In this document: positions 15,500 to 24,163 of the stretch, one piece after another
Layout: each line of letters opens with the position of its first letter
Numbering within the stretch: the first letter of the stretch is position 1
Source: Streptomyces sp. SID13031
GTDB taxonomy: Bacteria > Actinomycetota > Actinomycetes > Propionibacteriales > Kribbellaceae
Direction: 5' to 3'
Assembly: GCF_010548305.1 (NCBI RefSeq)
Contig: NZ_JAAGLV010000009.1
Span: forward strand, 124,001-188,000
Length of the DNA stretch: 64,000 nt
The notes under the pieces: generated by a model
Database searches by the model: none
Told to the model about the DNA's origin: nothing
The model's input: only the letters and a program-made list of their open reading frames with translations
Translations under genes and position numbers: made by a program

Positions 15500-16948
15500 T
15501 CACATCCGTGCCGCTGTCAGCACCGGGCTCGGCGCCGCTGCGAGCAAGCTCCGCACGGTCTCCTCAGCACAAGCCCTGTTGGCCCCGATGCCACCCTGCG
15601 CCCCGCGCTTGATCCACCCGGTCACGTAATGCCCGGGCCGCCCGATCACCGCCCCACGATCGTTCGGCACGATCCCCCGCCGCTCATCGAACGGCAACCC
15701 AGGCACGGCCTGCCCCACAAACCCGATCGCCGCGAAGAGGTTGCCCGCCGGGACGACCCCACGGTCGGTGGTAAGCCCGGCCGCCGCATCCCACGCGACA
15801 GGCGTCGTGCTGAAGCACAAAACAATCCGCCGCCCCGGCCGCGGCAAAGCCCCCAACTCCACCCGCCCCCGGCAAACCCCACGCAGCAACTCCTCAGCCC
15901 CACGCTCCTCAACCGACTGCGAGACCCCAGTGCCTTGCCCCTCCCTCGACCGCGGTTCGGCGCGGAGCGCCGGACTGTGGTCGAGGGTGTTCTCGTCGAC
16001 GACCACCTCGACTCCGTCGAGGGCGAGGAGGTCGCGGAGTGCCGAGGCGGAGTACGCCGCCGACTCGGGGCCGCGGCGGCCGAGGATTACTACTTCGGTG
16101 ATTCCGCTGTCTTGCAGGGCGGCGCGGACTACCGGTGGGAGATCGAGACCGGCCAGGCGGCGGTCGTCGCTGATTAGAAGGCGGGCCAGGTCGAGGGCCA
16201 CGTTGCCGTTGCCGACGATCACCGCGCGCGGGCCGGTCAACGCCACCGGCAAGCTGGTGACGCCTGGGCGGCCGTTGTACCAGGCAACCATGTCGGCGGC
16301 CGAGCAACTGCCGGCACCGTCTTCCCCGGGAATCCCGAGTCGCCGGCTCTGGTACGACCCGACCGCGTGTACCACCGCGTCGTACCGATTCTCCAGCTCC
16401 TCCACGACCGCCTCGGTGCCCGGTCGCCACTGGACCCGGGGATGCTCGAGGACCCGGGTGAAGGTCTCGACGATCTGCTTGGTCATCGGATGATCCGGCG
16501 CCACCCCGAAGCGCGCCAGCCCACCCACCACCGGCAGCCGGTCGTACACAGTCACCTCAGCCGTACTGCGAAGCAGCAACTCGCGCGCCGCGTACATCCC
16601 CGCCGGCCCGGCCCCGACGACCGCGACCCGCCGAGGCCCGCCGGTCCAGGGTAGGAAGGTCGGTGCCTCCCAGGTGTCCAGATCGAGCGCATTCAGCGCC
16701 GGCCGCTCAGCGAAGTACGAGCGATTCAGTTCCACCTCGACCGGCGTCGCCTGGTCGGCGGGTTTGGCCGCGTCGACCGGGCAGACATCGGCGCACGCGC
16801 CACAGTCGATGCAGGTCCGCGGATCGATGAACAGACCGTCCGTAGTACCGAAACCACCCGCACCAGGCGACGGATGGATGCTGTTCATCGGGCAGACCGC
16901 GACGCAACTCGCGTCCGAGCAGCAGTCCCCGGCGATCACGTAGGTCAT
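15500..16948 (-). CDS. ferredoxin-fused ferredoxin/adrenodoxin-NADP reductase (FprB-like)
   Basis: 482 residues. The N-terminus is a bacterial ferredoxin domain (Cys clusters in DCCSDASCVAVCP and TCIDCGACADVCP), followed by an adrenodoxin-reductase-type flavoprotein: FAD-binding VAVVGAGPAGMYAA near residue 108 and NADP-binding VIVGNGNVALDLARLL near 245. It transfers electrons from NADPH to iron-sulfur clusters. Its start overlaps the stop of the AurF-type oxygenase upstream, so it is very probably that enzyme's reductase. Confidence 0.88.
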   Translation of the reverse strand: MTYVIAGDCCSDASCVAVCPMNSIHPSPGAGGFGTTDGLFIDPRTCIDCGACADVCPVDAAKPADQATPVEVELNRSYFAERPALNALDLDTWEAPTFLPWTGGPRRVAVVGAGPAGMYAARELLLRSTAEVTVYDRLPVVGGLARFGVAPDHPMTKQIVETFTRVLEHPRVQWRPGTEAVVEELENRYDAVVHAVGSYQSRRLGIPGEDGAGSCSAADMVAWYNGRPGVTSLPVALTGPRAVIVGNGNVALDLARLLISDDRRLAGLDLPPVVRAALQDSGITEVVILGRRGPESAAYSASALRDLLALDGVEVVVDENTLDHSPALRAEPRSREGQGTGVSQSVEERGAEELLRGVCRGRVELGALPRPGRRIVLCFSTTPVAWDAAAGLTTDRGVVPAGNLFAAIGFVGQAVPGLPFDERRGIVPNDRGAVIGRPGHYVTGWIKRGAQGGIGANRACAEETVRSLLAAAPSPVLTAARM

Positions 16949-17823
16949 CAGCGCAGCCCGGTACGCCGATACACCCGCGTCGCCGCCGGAGTGAGCAGCC
17001 CCACCTCGCCGAGGAAGTCCATCAGGTTGGCGCAGCTGGACCGGAGCAACGCGCGGTGATGCTCATTGGCCCGTGCCTCGCGGACAGCGCGGTCCGCGTC
17101 GAGTCCCGCGTTCGCATAGACGGCGCGAGTCACCATGCTGGTCAGGATCACGTCGGCGACCACCGCGATCAGCAAGGCGCTCGTCCAGCGGCGGGCACCG
17201 CCGGCACCGACCAGCCGTTGCCTCGTCTCCTCCCGGGCGAACACCATGTGCCGGGACTCCTCGACGACGTGGATGTGGTTCACCGTCCGGACCATCGGGG
17301 CGACCCGCCGATCACGCATCCAGTCGCGCTGCATCACATCGAGCACCTCCTCGGCGACCAGGATCGCGGCGTACGCGGTCTCGCCCCTGGCCAACGTCTT
17401 GAACGCTCGCCCGAGCTCCCGGGCGAGCGCCCGCGGCCGGTACTCCACGTCGACCAGCCGACCCGTCAGCCGGGCGAACATGATCGAGTGCCGGCACTCG
17501 TCGGCGATCTCGGTCAGCGACCACTGGAACTCCGCACTGGCCGGATTCAGGCTATAAACATCACGGAGGATCAACTGCTGAAGGATGAGCTCGAACCAGA
17601 TCCCGGTGGAGGCGACCGACGCCGCCTCGTGCCGGGTCAGCTCCCGCCGCTGGGCTTCGTTCAGCTCTTCCCAATAAGCAGTGCCATAAAGCGTGCTCCA
17701 CTCCGGGCTCAGGCCGTAGCCGTCGCCGAGCGGGGCCTCCCAGTCGATCTCCGTCTCCGGATCGCGGGACAGCCGGGCCGAAGAGTCGAGCAGTCGCCGT
17801 GCGGTCTCGTCCGTGCCGTGCAT
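16948..17823 (-). CDS. AurF-type non-heme di-iron oxygenase
   Basis: 291 residues from ATG at 17823 with GGGAGG upstream. It is helical, with the di-iron ligand pattern of p-aminobenzoate N-oxygenase AurF: E78 in WFELILQQ, E109/H112 in DECRHSIMF, E158-E159 in VAEEVLD, H183/H185 and E188/H192 in HIHVVEESRHMVF. AurF converts arylamines to nitroarenes; related enzymes hydroxylate other amines or fatty acids. The dedicated reductase downstream makes a complete two-component system. No biosynthetic cluster surrounds it, so the substrate is open. Confidence 0.85.
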   Translation of the reverse strand: MHGTDETARRLLDSSARLSRDPETEIDWEAPLGDGYGLSPEWSTLYGTAYWEELNEAQRRELTRHEAASVASTGIWFELILQQLILRDVYSLNPASAEFQWSLTEIADECRHSIMFARLTGRLVDVEYRPRALARELGRAFKTLARGETAYAAILVAEEVLDVMQRDWMRDRRVAPMVRTVNHIHVVEESRHMVFAREETRQRLVGAGGARRWTSALLIAVVADVILTSMVTRAVYANAGLDADRAVREARANEHHRALLRSSCANLMDFLGEVGLLTPAATRVYRRTGLR

Positions 17824-17852
17824 GGAGCACCTCCCGCTTGATACAACACTCT

Positions 17853-17865
17853 CTATGTAACATAG
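17853..17865. promoter_or_regulatory. palindrome CTATG-TAA-CATAG upstream of the AurF operon
   Basis: Perfect 5-bp arms around a 3-nt centre, nested within outer arms GATACA (17839) and TGTATC (17871-17876). It lies 30-40 bp upstream of the oxygenase ATG, between its start and the GNAT stop. Looks like a dimeric repressor site; the regulator is not adjacent. Confidence 0.45.
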
Positions 17866-17895
17866 ATCGTGTATCGAAGCGAGGCAACCCCGGGG

Positions 17896-18405
17896 TCACT
17901 GAGCGGGACGGACCATCCTGATCTCCGGTACGCCGAAGTACGGCTCGTCGACCCGCGAGCCGTCCTCGGTGAAGCCCTGGCGGCGATAGAAGGCCTTCGC
18001 TCGTTCGTTGTCCGCCAGCAGCCACAGGCTGGCCGCTTCCCGACCGATCGCCATGTCCAGCAGCCGGTACCCGAGCCCGCTCCCCCACCACTTCTCGCGC
18101 ACGTAGATCGCGTACAGCTCCAGCGGCGTGGGCGCATCCTCATCGCGAGCCGGCCCGGGCGAGGAGTACCCGACCACCCGGTCCCGGACCGCAGCCGACG
18201 GATCCGGGTTGATCGCGATCCAGCGCAGTACGCCGGACTCGAGCGCGCTCGTCCAGCGCTCGATCCGCAGGCCGATGTCGTTCGTCTTCTCGGCCAGCCG
18301 CTCCGGGTCGACGATTCCGGCGTACGCCTCCTGCCAGCACGTCAGGTGACACCAGGCGCCGGCCTCCGCGTCCGCGACCGAAGCGCGGCGAATCTCGATC
18401 TCCAC
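17896..18405 (-). CDS. GNAT family N-acetyltransferase
   Basis: 169 residues starting at a GTG directly after the TGA of the upstream oxidoreductase. GNAT features: N-terminal IRRASVADAEA, core strands LELYAIYVREKWWGSGLGYRLLD (acetyl-CoA loop R/Q-x-x-G-x-G near residue 113) and C-terminal NERAKAFYRRQGF. Substrate unknown (small amine or protein N-terminus). Confidence 0.85.
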   Translation of the reverse strand: MEIEIRRASVADAEAGAWCHLTCWQEAYAGIVDPERLAEKTNDIGLRIERWTSALESGVLRWIAINPDPSAAVRDRVVGYSSPGPARDEDAPTPLELYAIYVREKWWGSGLGYRLLDMAIGREAASLWLLADNERAKAFYRRQGFTEDGSRVDEPYFGVPEIRMVRPAQ

Positions 18406-19374
18406 TCAGACAGTGAAGACGATCTTGCCGAAGACGTCACCCGCATTCAGCTTCGCGAACCCCTCGCGCGCGTCGGCGAGCGCGAAGGTGCTGTCGATGT
18501 GCGGCCGGATCCCGGCGTTCGCCATGAACTGCACCAGCTCGGCCAGCTCAGTCCGGGTGCCCATCGTCGAGCCCTGCACGCGCAGCTGCAGGAAGAAGAT
18601 CCGGTTGAGCTCGGCCGACTTCGGCGCCTGCCCGCTGGTCGCGCCGGAGATCACCAGCGTGCCGCCCTGCTTGAGCGACTTCATCGAGTGCGACCAGGTC
18701 GCCTGCCCGACGGTCTCCATCACCGCATCCACCCGCTCAGGCAACCGCGCCCCGGACTCGAATGCCTCATGCGCCCCGATCTCGACCGCCTTGGCCCGCT
18801 TGCCCTCATCGCGACTGGTCGCCCAGACCCGAAGACCGGCAGCCCGCGCGAGCGTGATCAGCGATGACGCGACCCCACCGCCCGCCCCCTGGACCAGCAC
18901 GGTGTCGCCCGGCTTCAGGTCGGACTGCGTGAACAACATCCGGTACGCCGTCAGCCACGCGGTCGGCAGACAAGCCGCCTCTTCGAAACTCAACCCAGCA
19001 GGCTTCGGTACGACGTTGCGCGCCGGTACCGCGATCTTCTCGGCCAAGGTGCCCTGGTAGCGCTCACTCAGCAGCGACCGCTTGGGGTCGAGCGTCTCGT
19101 CGCCCTTCCACTCCGGATCCGAGATGACCGCATGCACGACGACCTCATTGCCGTCCGGGTCGATCCCCGCCGCGTCACACCCCAGAATCATCGGCAGGTT
19201 GGCTTCCGGCAGCCCGACCCCCTTCAACGACCACAGGTCGTGATGGTTGAGCGCAGTCGCCTTGACGTCAACGGTCACCCACCCGTCAGCCGGCACCGGC
19301 TCCGGCCGCTCCCCCACCTCCAACGCGGAGATCGGATCGTCGGCAGCAAACCTGGCAGCGTAAGCAGCAAGCAT
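18406..19374 (-). CDS. zinc-type alcohol dehydrogenase/quinone oxidoreductase (MDR family)
   Basis: 322 residues from MLAAYAARF with GAGGTGAGG just upstream. Medium-chain dehydrogenase fold: catalytic-domain segment ALNHHDLW, DEAAG-like CDAAGIDPDGN, and the Rossmann loop VLVQGAGGGVASSLI near residue 155. No structural zinc Cys cluster, so it belongs to the quinone-oxidoreductase/enoyl-reductase branch using NADPH. First gene of a two-gene unit with the GNAT. Confidence 0.85.
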   Translation of the reverse strand: MLAAYAARFAADDPISALEVGERPEPVPADGWVTVDVKATALNHHDLWSLKGVGLPEANLPMILGCDAAGIDPDGNEVVVHAVISDPEWKGDETLDPKRSLLSERYQGTLAEKIAVPARNVVPKPAGLSFEEAACLPTAWLTAYRMLFTQSDLKPGDTVLVQGAGGGVASSLITLARAAGLRVWATSRDEGKRAKAVEIGAHEAFESGARLPERVDAVMETVGQATWSHSMKSLKQGGTLVISGATSGQAPKSAELNRIFFLQLRVQGSTMGTRTELAELVQFMANAGIRPHIDSTFALADAREGFAKLNAGDVFGKIVFTV

Positions 19375-19423
19375 GTCCCTCACCTCAGGCAGTCGTCGGT
19401 CCACCACTTAGAGCAGTCTCGAA

Positions 19424-19437
19424 TAGAAAGCTTTCTA
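19424..19437. promoter_or_regulatory. perfect palindrome TAGAAAGCTTTCTA
   Basis: A 14-bp perfect dyad in the 146-bp divergent region between the MDR oxidoreductase and the small secreted protein, 49 bp upstream of the oxidoreductase start. Likely operator for one or both genes; the regulator is not adjacent. Confidence 0.55.
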
Positions 19438-19520
19438 CCGCGACTCTGTCGCACACTCGATCGGGTCGACCACGAAGTACCAGGAGCCTGGACCACGATC
19501 GAACAGCTGAGGAGACCAGG

Positions 19521-19976
19521 ATGCCGAAATTCATTCACTGGCGACGCGGCAAGCTCATCGCCGCAGCCGCCATCGCACTGGCAACCCTGACGGTGCCGGC
19601 TCAGGCCGCCACCGTCGAGCCGGCCACCCCAAGGGCCGCAGTGATCGAGAACTCCGCAATCGGGCCGATGGCTTGCGTACCGGACAACGCCGGGGCCACC
19701 ACCTCCCGGTTCGGCAACGAGATCCGAGGCGTTGCCGGCCTCTTCAACTGCAGCGGTGGCGTGTACTACGTGACCGTCACCCTGCAGTGGCACCGATGGT
19801 TCGGTTGGAGCGACCTGAGCTCTTGGACCGGCTACCTCCAGCCGGGTGAGCTCAAGCGGCTCTACTACAACTGCAGCGGAACCGGCACCTATACGTATCG
19901 CACCTACATCTCCGGGCGGACCGCCGGCGGGGATCCCTGGTTCCGGGAGTCCAACCAGATCACCGAGAACTGCTGA
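19521..19976 (+). CDS. small secreted protein, function unknown
   Basis: 151 residues with a clear Sec signal peptide (MPKFIHWRRGKLIAAAAIA, cleavage after AQA near residue 29). The mature part is about 120 residues, rich in Tyr, Trp and Gly, with four Cys (MACVPD, FNCSGG, YNCSGT, ENC at the end) likely to form two disulfides. I do not recognise a family; the beta-rich pattern with aromatic residues resembles small extracellular binding or spore-coat-like proteins. Confidence 0.7.
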   Translation: MPKFIHWRRGKLIAAAAIALATLTVPAQAATVEPATPRAAVIENSAIGPMACVPDNAGATTSRFGNEIRGVAGLFNCSGGVYYVTVTLQWHRWFGWSDLSSWTGYLQPGELKRLYYNCSGTGTYTYRTYISGRTAGGDPWFRESNQITENC

Positions 19977-19999
19977 CCAGGCCTCCGCACCCGATCCGT

Positions 20000-20028
20000 C
20001 CCTCGGCGCGCTCGACCGGCGCCGAGGG
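20000..20028. terminator. bidirectional terminator
   Basis: CCCTCGGCGC and GCGCCGAGGG form a perfect 10-bp stem with a 9-nt loop, between the convergent secreted protein and malic enzyme genes. Confidence 0.75.
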
Positions 20029-20037
20029 GCGGGCCGG

Positions 20038-21246
20038 TCAGCCTCGGGCGACACCGTCGCGCTGGGCCGCATCGGCGACAGCGGCGGCTACTGCGGGGGC
20101 CACTCGGGGGTCGAATGGCGACGGGATGACGTAGTCCGCGCGCAACTCGTCCTCGGGGATCAGGTTGGCCAGTGCTTCGGCGGCGGCCAGTTTCATGCCT
20201 TCGGTGATCCGGCTGGCGTTGACGTCGAAGGCGCCCCGGAAGATGCCGGGGAAGGCCAGCACGTTGTTGATCTGGTTGGGGAAGTCCGAGCGACCCGTTG
20301 CGACCACCGCGGCGTGGCGGTGGGCGATGTCGGGGTGGACCTCGGGGTTCGGGTTGGCGAGGGCGAAGATGATCGCGCCCGGGGCCATCCGCGCGATGGC
20401 CTCCTCGGGCACCGTGCCGCCCGAGACGCCCAGGAAGACGTCCGCGCCGTCGAGTGCATCGACCAGCCGGCCGGAGATCCCGCCAGTGTTGGTGTCCTTG
20501 GCGAGCGAGAGCTTGACCGGGTTCAGGTCGGCGCGATCCTCGTGCAGAACACCCTTGCTGTCCACGACGGCCAGGTCGCCGACGCCCGCCTGCAGCAGGA
20601 TCCGCGCACACGCGACCCCGGCGGCACCCGCACCGGAGATCACCACGCGGATGTCCTCCATAGACTTGCCCGTCAGCCGCAGCGCGTTGCGCAACGCGGC
20701 CAGTACGACGACCGCCGTACCGTGCTGGTCGTCGTGGAAGACGGGGATGTCGAGGCGTTCCTTCAGCCGGCGCTCGATCTCGAAGCAGCGCGGGGCGGAG
20801 ATGTCCTCCAGGTTGATGCCACCGAAGGTCGGTGCCAGCCGGACAACCGTCTCGACGAACTCGTCCACGTCGGTGCAGTCGAGCGCGATCGGCACCGAGT
20901 CGACGCCGCCGAACTCCTTGAACAGCAGGGCCTTGCCCTCCATCACCGGCAACGACGCGGCCGGCCCGATGTTGCCGAGTCCGAGCACCGCGGTGCCGTC
21001 GGTGACGACCGCGACCACGTTGGACTTCCAGGTGTACTTGCGGACCAGCGACGGGTCCTCCGCGATGGCGGTACAGACCCGGGCGACGCCGGGGGTGTAG
21101 GCGCGGGACAGTTCGTCGGCGTTGCTCACGTGGACCGAGGAGGTCACCTCGATCTTGCCGCCGAGGTGCAGCTCGAAGACCGGGTCACCGGCGTACGGAT
21201 CGGCGGCGGGCACAGCGGCAACGGACGGGAATGGTTCGGCGACCAT
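20038..21246 (-). CDS. NAD(P)-dependent malic enzyme
   Basis: 402 residues. Converts malate to pyruvate and CO2. Conserved elements: catalytic Tyr in SRAYTPGVARV, DGTAVLGLGNIGP, VMEGKALLFKEFGGVDSVPI, metal-binding INLEDISAPRCFEIE and FHDDQHGTA, then Rossmann VVISGAGAAGVACARIL near residue 190. This is the short bacterial (MaeA/MaeB N-terminal-type) form without the phosphotransacetylase domain. Cofactor preference cannot be read with certainty. Confidence 0.92.
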   Translation of the reverse strand: MVAEPFPSVAAVPAADPYAGDPVFELHLGGKIEVTSSVHVSNADELSRAYTPGVARVCTAIAEDPSLVRKYTWKSNVVAVVTDGTAVLGLGNIGPAASLPVMEGKALLFKEFGGVDSVPIALDCTDVDEFVETVVRLAPTFGGINLEDISAPRCFEIERRLKERLDIPVFHDDQHGTAVVVLAALRNALRLTGKSMEDIRVVISGAGAAGVACARILLQAGVGDLAVVDSKGVLHEDRADLNPVKLSLAKDTNTGGISGRLVDALDGADVFLGVSGGTVPEEAIARMAPGAIIFALANPNPEVHPDIAHRHAAVVATGRSDFPNQINNVLAFPGIFRGAFDVNASRITEGMKLAAAEALANLIPEDELRADYVIPSPFDPRVAPAVAAAVADAAQRDGVARG

Positions 21247-21543
21247 GAAAGGGACCCTTCACTTCGGAAGTACAGGCAGAAGTAGGCAGAATGTGCGGTT
21301 TGGGCGTTCGATGAGGGTGCGTCGAACGGCGCCGTTGCCAGGGGGTCACCCGTCGTTACGAGTAAACCACACGAGTCACTGGTCCTATCTGTGAGGGACC
21401 CCACACCAGAACCGTCCGGTGACGATCGAGTCTCGTCGGTGCCGAGCACCCCTCAGGTGACTGCCTGCTGTGCCAGGATTCTGAAGATCCGGTCCGGGGA
21501 TCGTCCGGGCCGGCTTCGACAACCGGCACGAGGAGTACTCGCG
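21247..21543. other. divergent promoter region malic enzyme / amino-acid importer
   Basis: 297 bp with no gene. It must hold promoters in both directions. I see no clear palindrome; GAGGAG lies just before the importer ATG at 21544. Confidence 0.4.
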
Positions 21544-22395
21544 ATGAATATCGTCCCCACTCTCCGCACGCGCCGCCGCCTGGTGGCAGCCACCTCGGCC
21601 GCGGTACTCGCACTGTCCCTGGCCGCCTGCGGTGGCGACGACTCCGGCGGTGGCGGCGGCAGCGAAGACAAGGCCAAGGCGGCCGGCATCACGCTGGTCC
21701 AGCCCGGCAAGCTGACCGTCTGCACGCACCTGTCCTACAAGCCGTTCGAGTACAAGGACGGCACCAAGGTGATCGGCTTCGACGTCGATCTGCTCGACCT
21801 GGTCGCCAAGGACCTCGGCCTGGAGCAGGAAGTGGTCAGCATCGAGTGGGCCCAGGTCACCTCCGGCGCCGCGTACCAGGCCAAGAAGTGCGACATGGGC
21901 ATGGGCGCGATGACCATCAACGCCTCCCGCAAGGCCGCGATCGGGATCACCGACCCCTACATGGACGCCACCCAGGTCCTGCTGGTCAAGAAGGGCGCCC
22001 CGTACAAGACGCTCGAGGACCTGAAGGGCAAGAAGGTCGGCGTCCAGGCCGACACCACCGGCAAGGACTACGTCACCGCCGCCTCCAAGACGATCGGCTT
22101 CGAGGTGGTCGTGTTCAACGACCTCGCGCTGCAGACCAACAACGTGAAGTCCGGCCGGGTCGACGCCGGGGTCAACGACAACGGCGCGCTCTTCTCCTTC
22201 GTCAAGGACAACCCGGACACCGAGGTGACCGCCGAGTTCAACACCGGCGAGCAGTACGGCTTCGCGGCCAAGAAGGACGACCCCAGCGGCACCAAGCTGA
22301 TCGCGAAGTTCAACGAACTGCTCGCCAAGGCCAAGACCGACGGCAGCTACAACGAGATCTTCAAGAAGTGGTTCGGGGTTGAGCCGAAGAAGTGA
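21544..22395 (+). CDS. polar amino-acid ABC importer, substrate-binding lipoprotein
   Basis: 283 residues from the ATG at 21544 with GAGGAG upstream. Lipobox LSLAAC gives a lipid-anchored protein after a signal peptide; a Gly/Ser/Asp linker follows. The rest is family 3 solute-binding protein (SBP_bac_3): LTVCTHLSYKPFEY, GFDVDLLDLVAKDLG, MGMGAMTINASRKA. First gene of a coupled SBP-permease-ATPase operon. Ligand is probably a polar or acidic amino acid. Confidence 0.9.
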   Translation: MNIVPTLRTRRRLVAATSAAVLALSLAACGGDDSGGGGGSEDKAKAAGITLVQPGKLTVCTHLSYKPFEYKDGTKVIGFDVDLLDLVAKDLGLEQEVVSIEWAQVTSGAAYQAKKCDMGMGAMTINASRKAAIGITDPYMDATQVLLVKKGAPYKTLEDLKGKKVGVQADTTGKDYVTAASKTIGFEVVVFNDLALQTNNVKSGRVDAGVNDNGALFSFVKDNPDTEVTAEFNTGEQYGFAAKKDDPSGTKLIAKFNELLAKAKTDGSYNEIFKKWFGVEPKK

Positions 22396-23228
22396 CCTCC
22401 ACCGACACCGACACCGACACCGTTCCTGAGCCGCGCCGGGGCCTGAGTCCGCGCCGGCGAGCCAGGCGGTCCCGCGGGATCCAGTACGCCGTCCTGATCG
22501 TCATCGTCGTGGTCGCGGCCTTCACGGCCGACTGGGGCCAGATCGTCGACGTCTTCTTCAGCCCGAAGTTCATCGAGCAGTCGTTCACCTCCGGACTGCC
22601 CGGCGCCTTCGTGAAGACGCTCGAGTACACGGCCGGCGCGTTCGTGATCGGCCTGCTCGGCGGGACCCTGCTGGCCCTGATGCGGCTCAGCCAGGTGGCG
22701 CCGTACCGCTGGCTGGCCACCGCCTACATCGAGTTCTTCCGCGGTCTGCCGGCGATCATCGTGTTCGTCGCGTTCAGCCTGCTGCCGCTCGCGTTCGAGA
22801 ACCTGGTCATCCCGTTCGACCCGTACGGCACGGTCTGGCTGGCACTCGGCATCGTCGCCGCGGCCTACATGGCCGAGGTGATCCGGGCCGGGATCCAGGC
22901 CGTACCGCGGGGCCAGGTCGAGGCCGCTCGTTCGCTCGGGATGCCGTCGGGCCTGGCGACCCGCAAGATCGTCCTGCCGCAGGCGTTCCGGATCGTCCTG
23001 CCGCCGCTGGGCAACGACCTGATCCTGCTGGTCAAGGACTCGTCGCTGGTCTTCATCATCGGCACCACGGCGGCCGACTACGAGCTGACCGGCTTCGGCC
23101 GCGACCTGGCCAACACGGCGTCGAACCTGACGCCGCTGGTCACCGCGGGCTTCTGCTATCTGATCATCACCCTGCCACTGGGCCTGCTGGTCCGCTGGCT
23201 GGAGGCCAAGGCTGCGAGGGCGAACTGA
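22392..23228 (+). CDS. polar amino-acid ABC importer, permease
   Basis: 278 residues, GTG start overlapping the SBP stop (GTGA). Acidic/Thr N-terminus (TSTDTDTDT), then about five membrane segments and the HisM/GlnP-type EAA loop VPRGQVEAARSLGMPSGLA...IVLPQAFRIVLPPLGND that contacts the ATPase. One permease gene implies a homodimeric channel. Confidence 0.9.
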   Translation: MTSTDTDTDTVPEPRRGLSPRRRARRSRGIQYAVLIVIVVVAAFTADWGQIVDVFFSPKFIEQSFTSGLPGAFVKTLEYTAGAFVIGLLGGTLLALMRLSQVAPYRWLATAYIEFFRGLPAIIVFVAFSLLPLAFENLVIPFDPYGTVWLALGIVAAAYMAEVIRAGIQAVPRGQVEAARSLGMPSGLATRKIVLPQAFRIVLPPLGNDLILLVKDSSLVFIIGTTAADYELTGFGRDLANTASNLTPLVTAGFCYLIITLPLGLLVRWLEAKAARAN

Positions 23229-23983
23229 TGAGCGCACTGGTCGAAATCAAGAACCTGCACAAGTCGTTCGGCAGCAACCACGTGCTGCGCGGTATCGACT
23301 TCACCGTCGAGGAGGGCGAGGTCGTCTGCGTGATCGGCCCGTCCGGTTCGGGCAAGTCGACGCTGCTGCGCTGCGTCAACCTGCTCGAGGTACCGGAGCA
23401 GGGTCAGGTGCTCGTCAGCGGTGAGGACATCACCGACCCGGACTGCCACCTGGACGCCGCCCGGGCCCGGATCGGGATGGTGTTCCAGCAGTTCAACCTG
23501 TTCCCGCACCTGTCCGTCCTGACCAACTGCACAGTGGCGCAGACGACGGTACTGCGGCGCAACGCGGCCACGGCCGAGCAGATCGCGCGGGACAACCTGG
23601 ACCGCGTCGGCCTGAACGACAAGGTCGACGCCTACCCGATGCAACTGTCGGGTGGCCAGCAACAACGAGTCGCGATCGCCCGGGCGCTCTCGATGGATCC
23701 GGCGCTGATGCTGTTCGACGAGCCCACCTCGGCGCTCGACCCCGAGCTCGTCGGCGATGTCCTGACGGTGATGCGCAAGCTCGCCCTGGACGGGATGACG
23801 ATGCTCGTCGTCACCCATGAGATGGCCTTCGCCCGCGAGGTCGCCGACCGGGTGGTCTTCATGGACGGCGGCGTGATCGTCGAGCAGGGCCCGCCGGCCG
23901 AGGTGATCGGCAACCCGCAGCAGGAGCGCACCCGCACCTTCCTGCGCCGGGTGCTCGACCCCACCCACGTCGAGCCGAGCTGA
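23228..23983 (+). CDS. polar amino-acid ABC importer, ATP-binding protein
   Basis: 251 residues, ATG overlapping the permease stop by one base. GlnQ/HisP type: Walker A GPSGSGKST near 36, Q-loop FQQFNLFPH, signature LSGGQQQRVAIARAL, Walker B LMLFDEPTSALDPEL, switch VTHEM. Last gene of the operon, followed by a strong terminator. Confidence 0.92.
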   Translation: MSALVEIKNLHKSFGSNHVLRGIDFTVEEGEVVCVIGPSGSGKSTLLRCVNLLEVPEQGQVLVSGEDITDPDCHLDAARARIGMVFQQFNLFPHLSVLTNCTVAQTTVLRRNAATAEQIARDNLDRVGLNDKVDAYPMQLSGGQQQRVAIARALSMDPALMLFDEPTSALDPELVGDVLTVMRKLALDGMTMLVVTHEMAFAREVADRVVFMDGGVIVEQGPPAEVIGNPQQERTRTFLRRVLDPTHVEPS

Positions 23984-24013
23984 CCGTTGCCCCAAGCAAC
24001 CTAAAGGATCACT

Positions 24014-24057
24014 ACCTGTGCGCGGTCGCCGACACTACGTGGCGACCGCGCACAGGT
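24014..24057 (+). terminator. strong hairpin between the two importers
   Basis: A perfect 17-bp inverted repeat (ACCTGTGCGCGGTCGCC and its complement) with a 10-nt loop, 31 bp after the ATPase stop. It isolates the first importer from the second. No long T-run, as often in actinobacteria. Confidence 0.85.
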
Positions 24058-24163
24058 GTCTGTGCTCATCACTACGATCAGGTCTCCATTCGGTCCGGGT
24101 CAGTGCGCAGAAAGTCGGGGGCTGTGCCAAGATGCGGAAAAAGCAGCCTTGGAGGGCCTAGAG

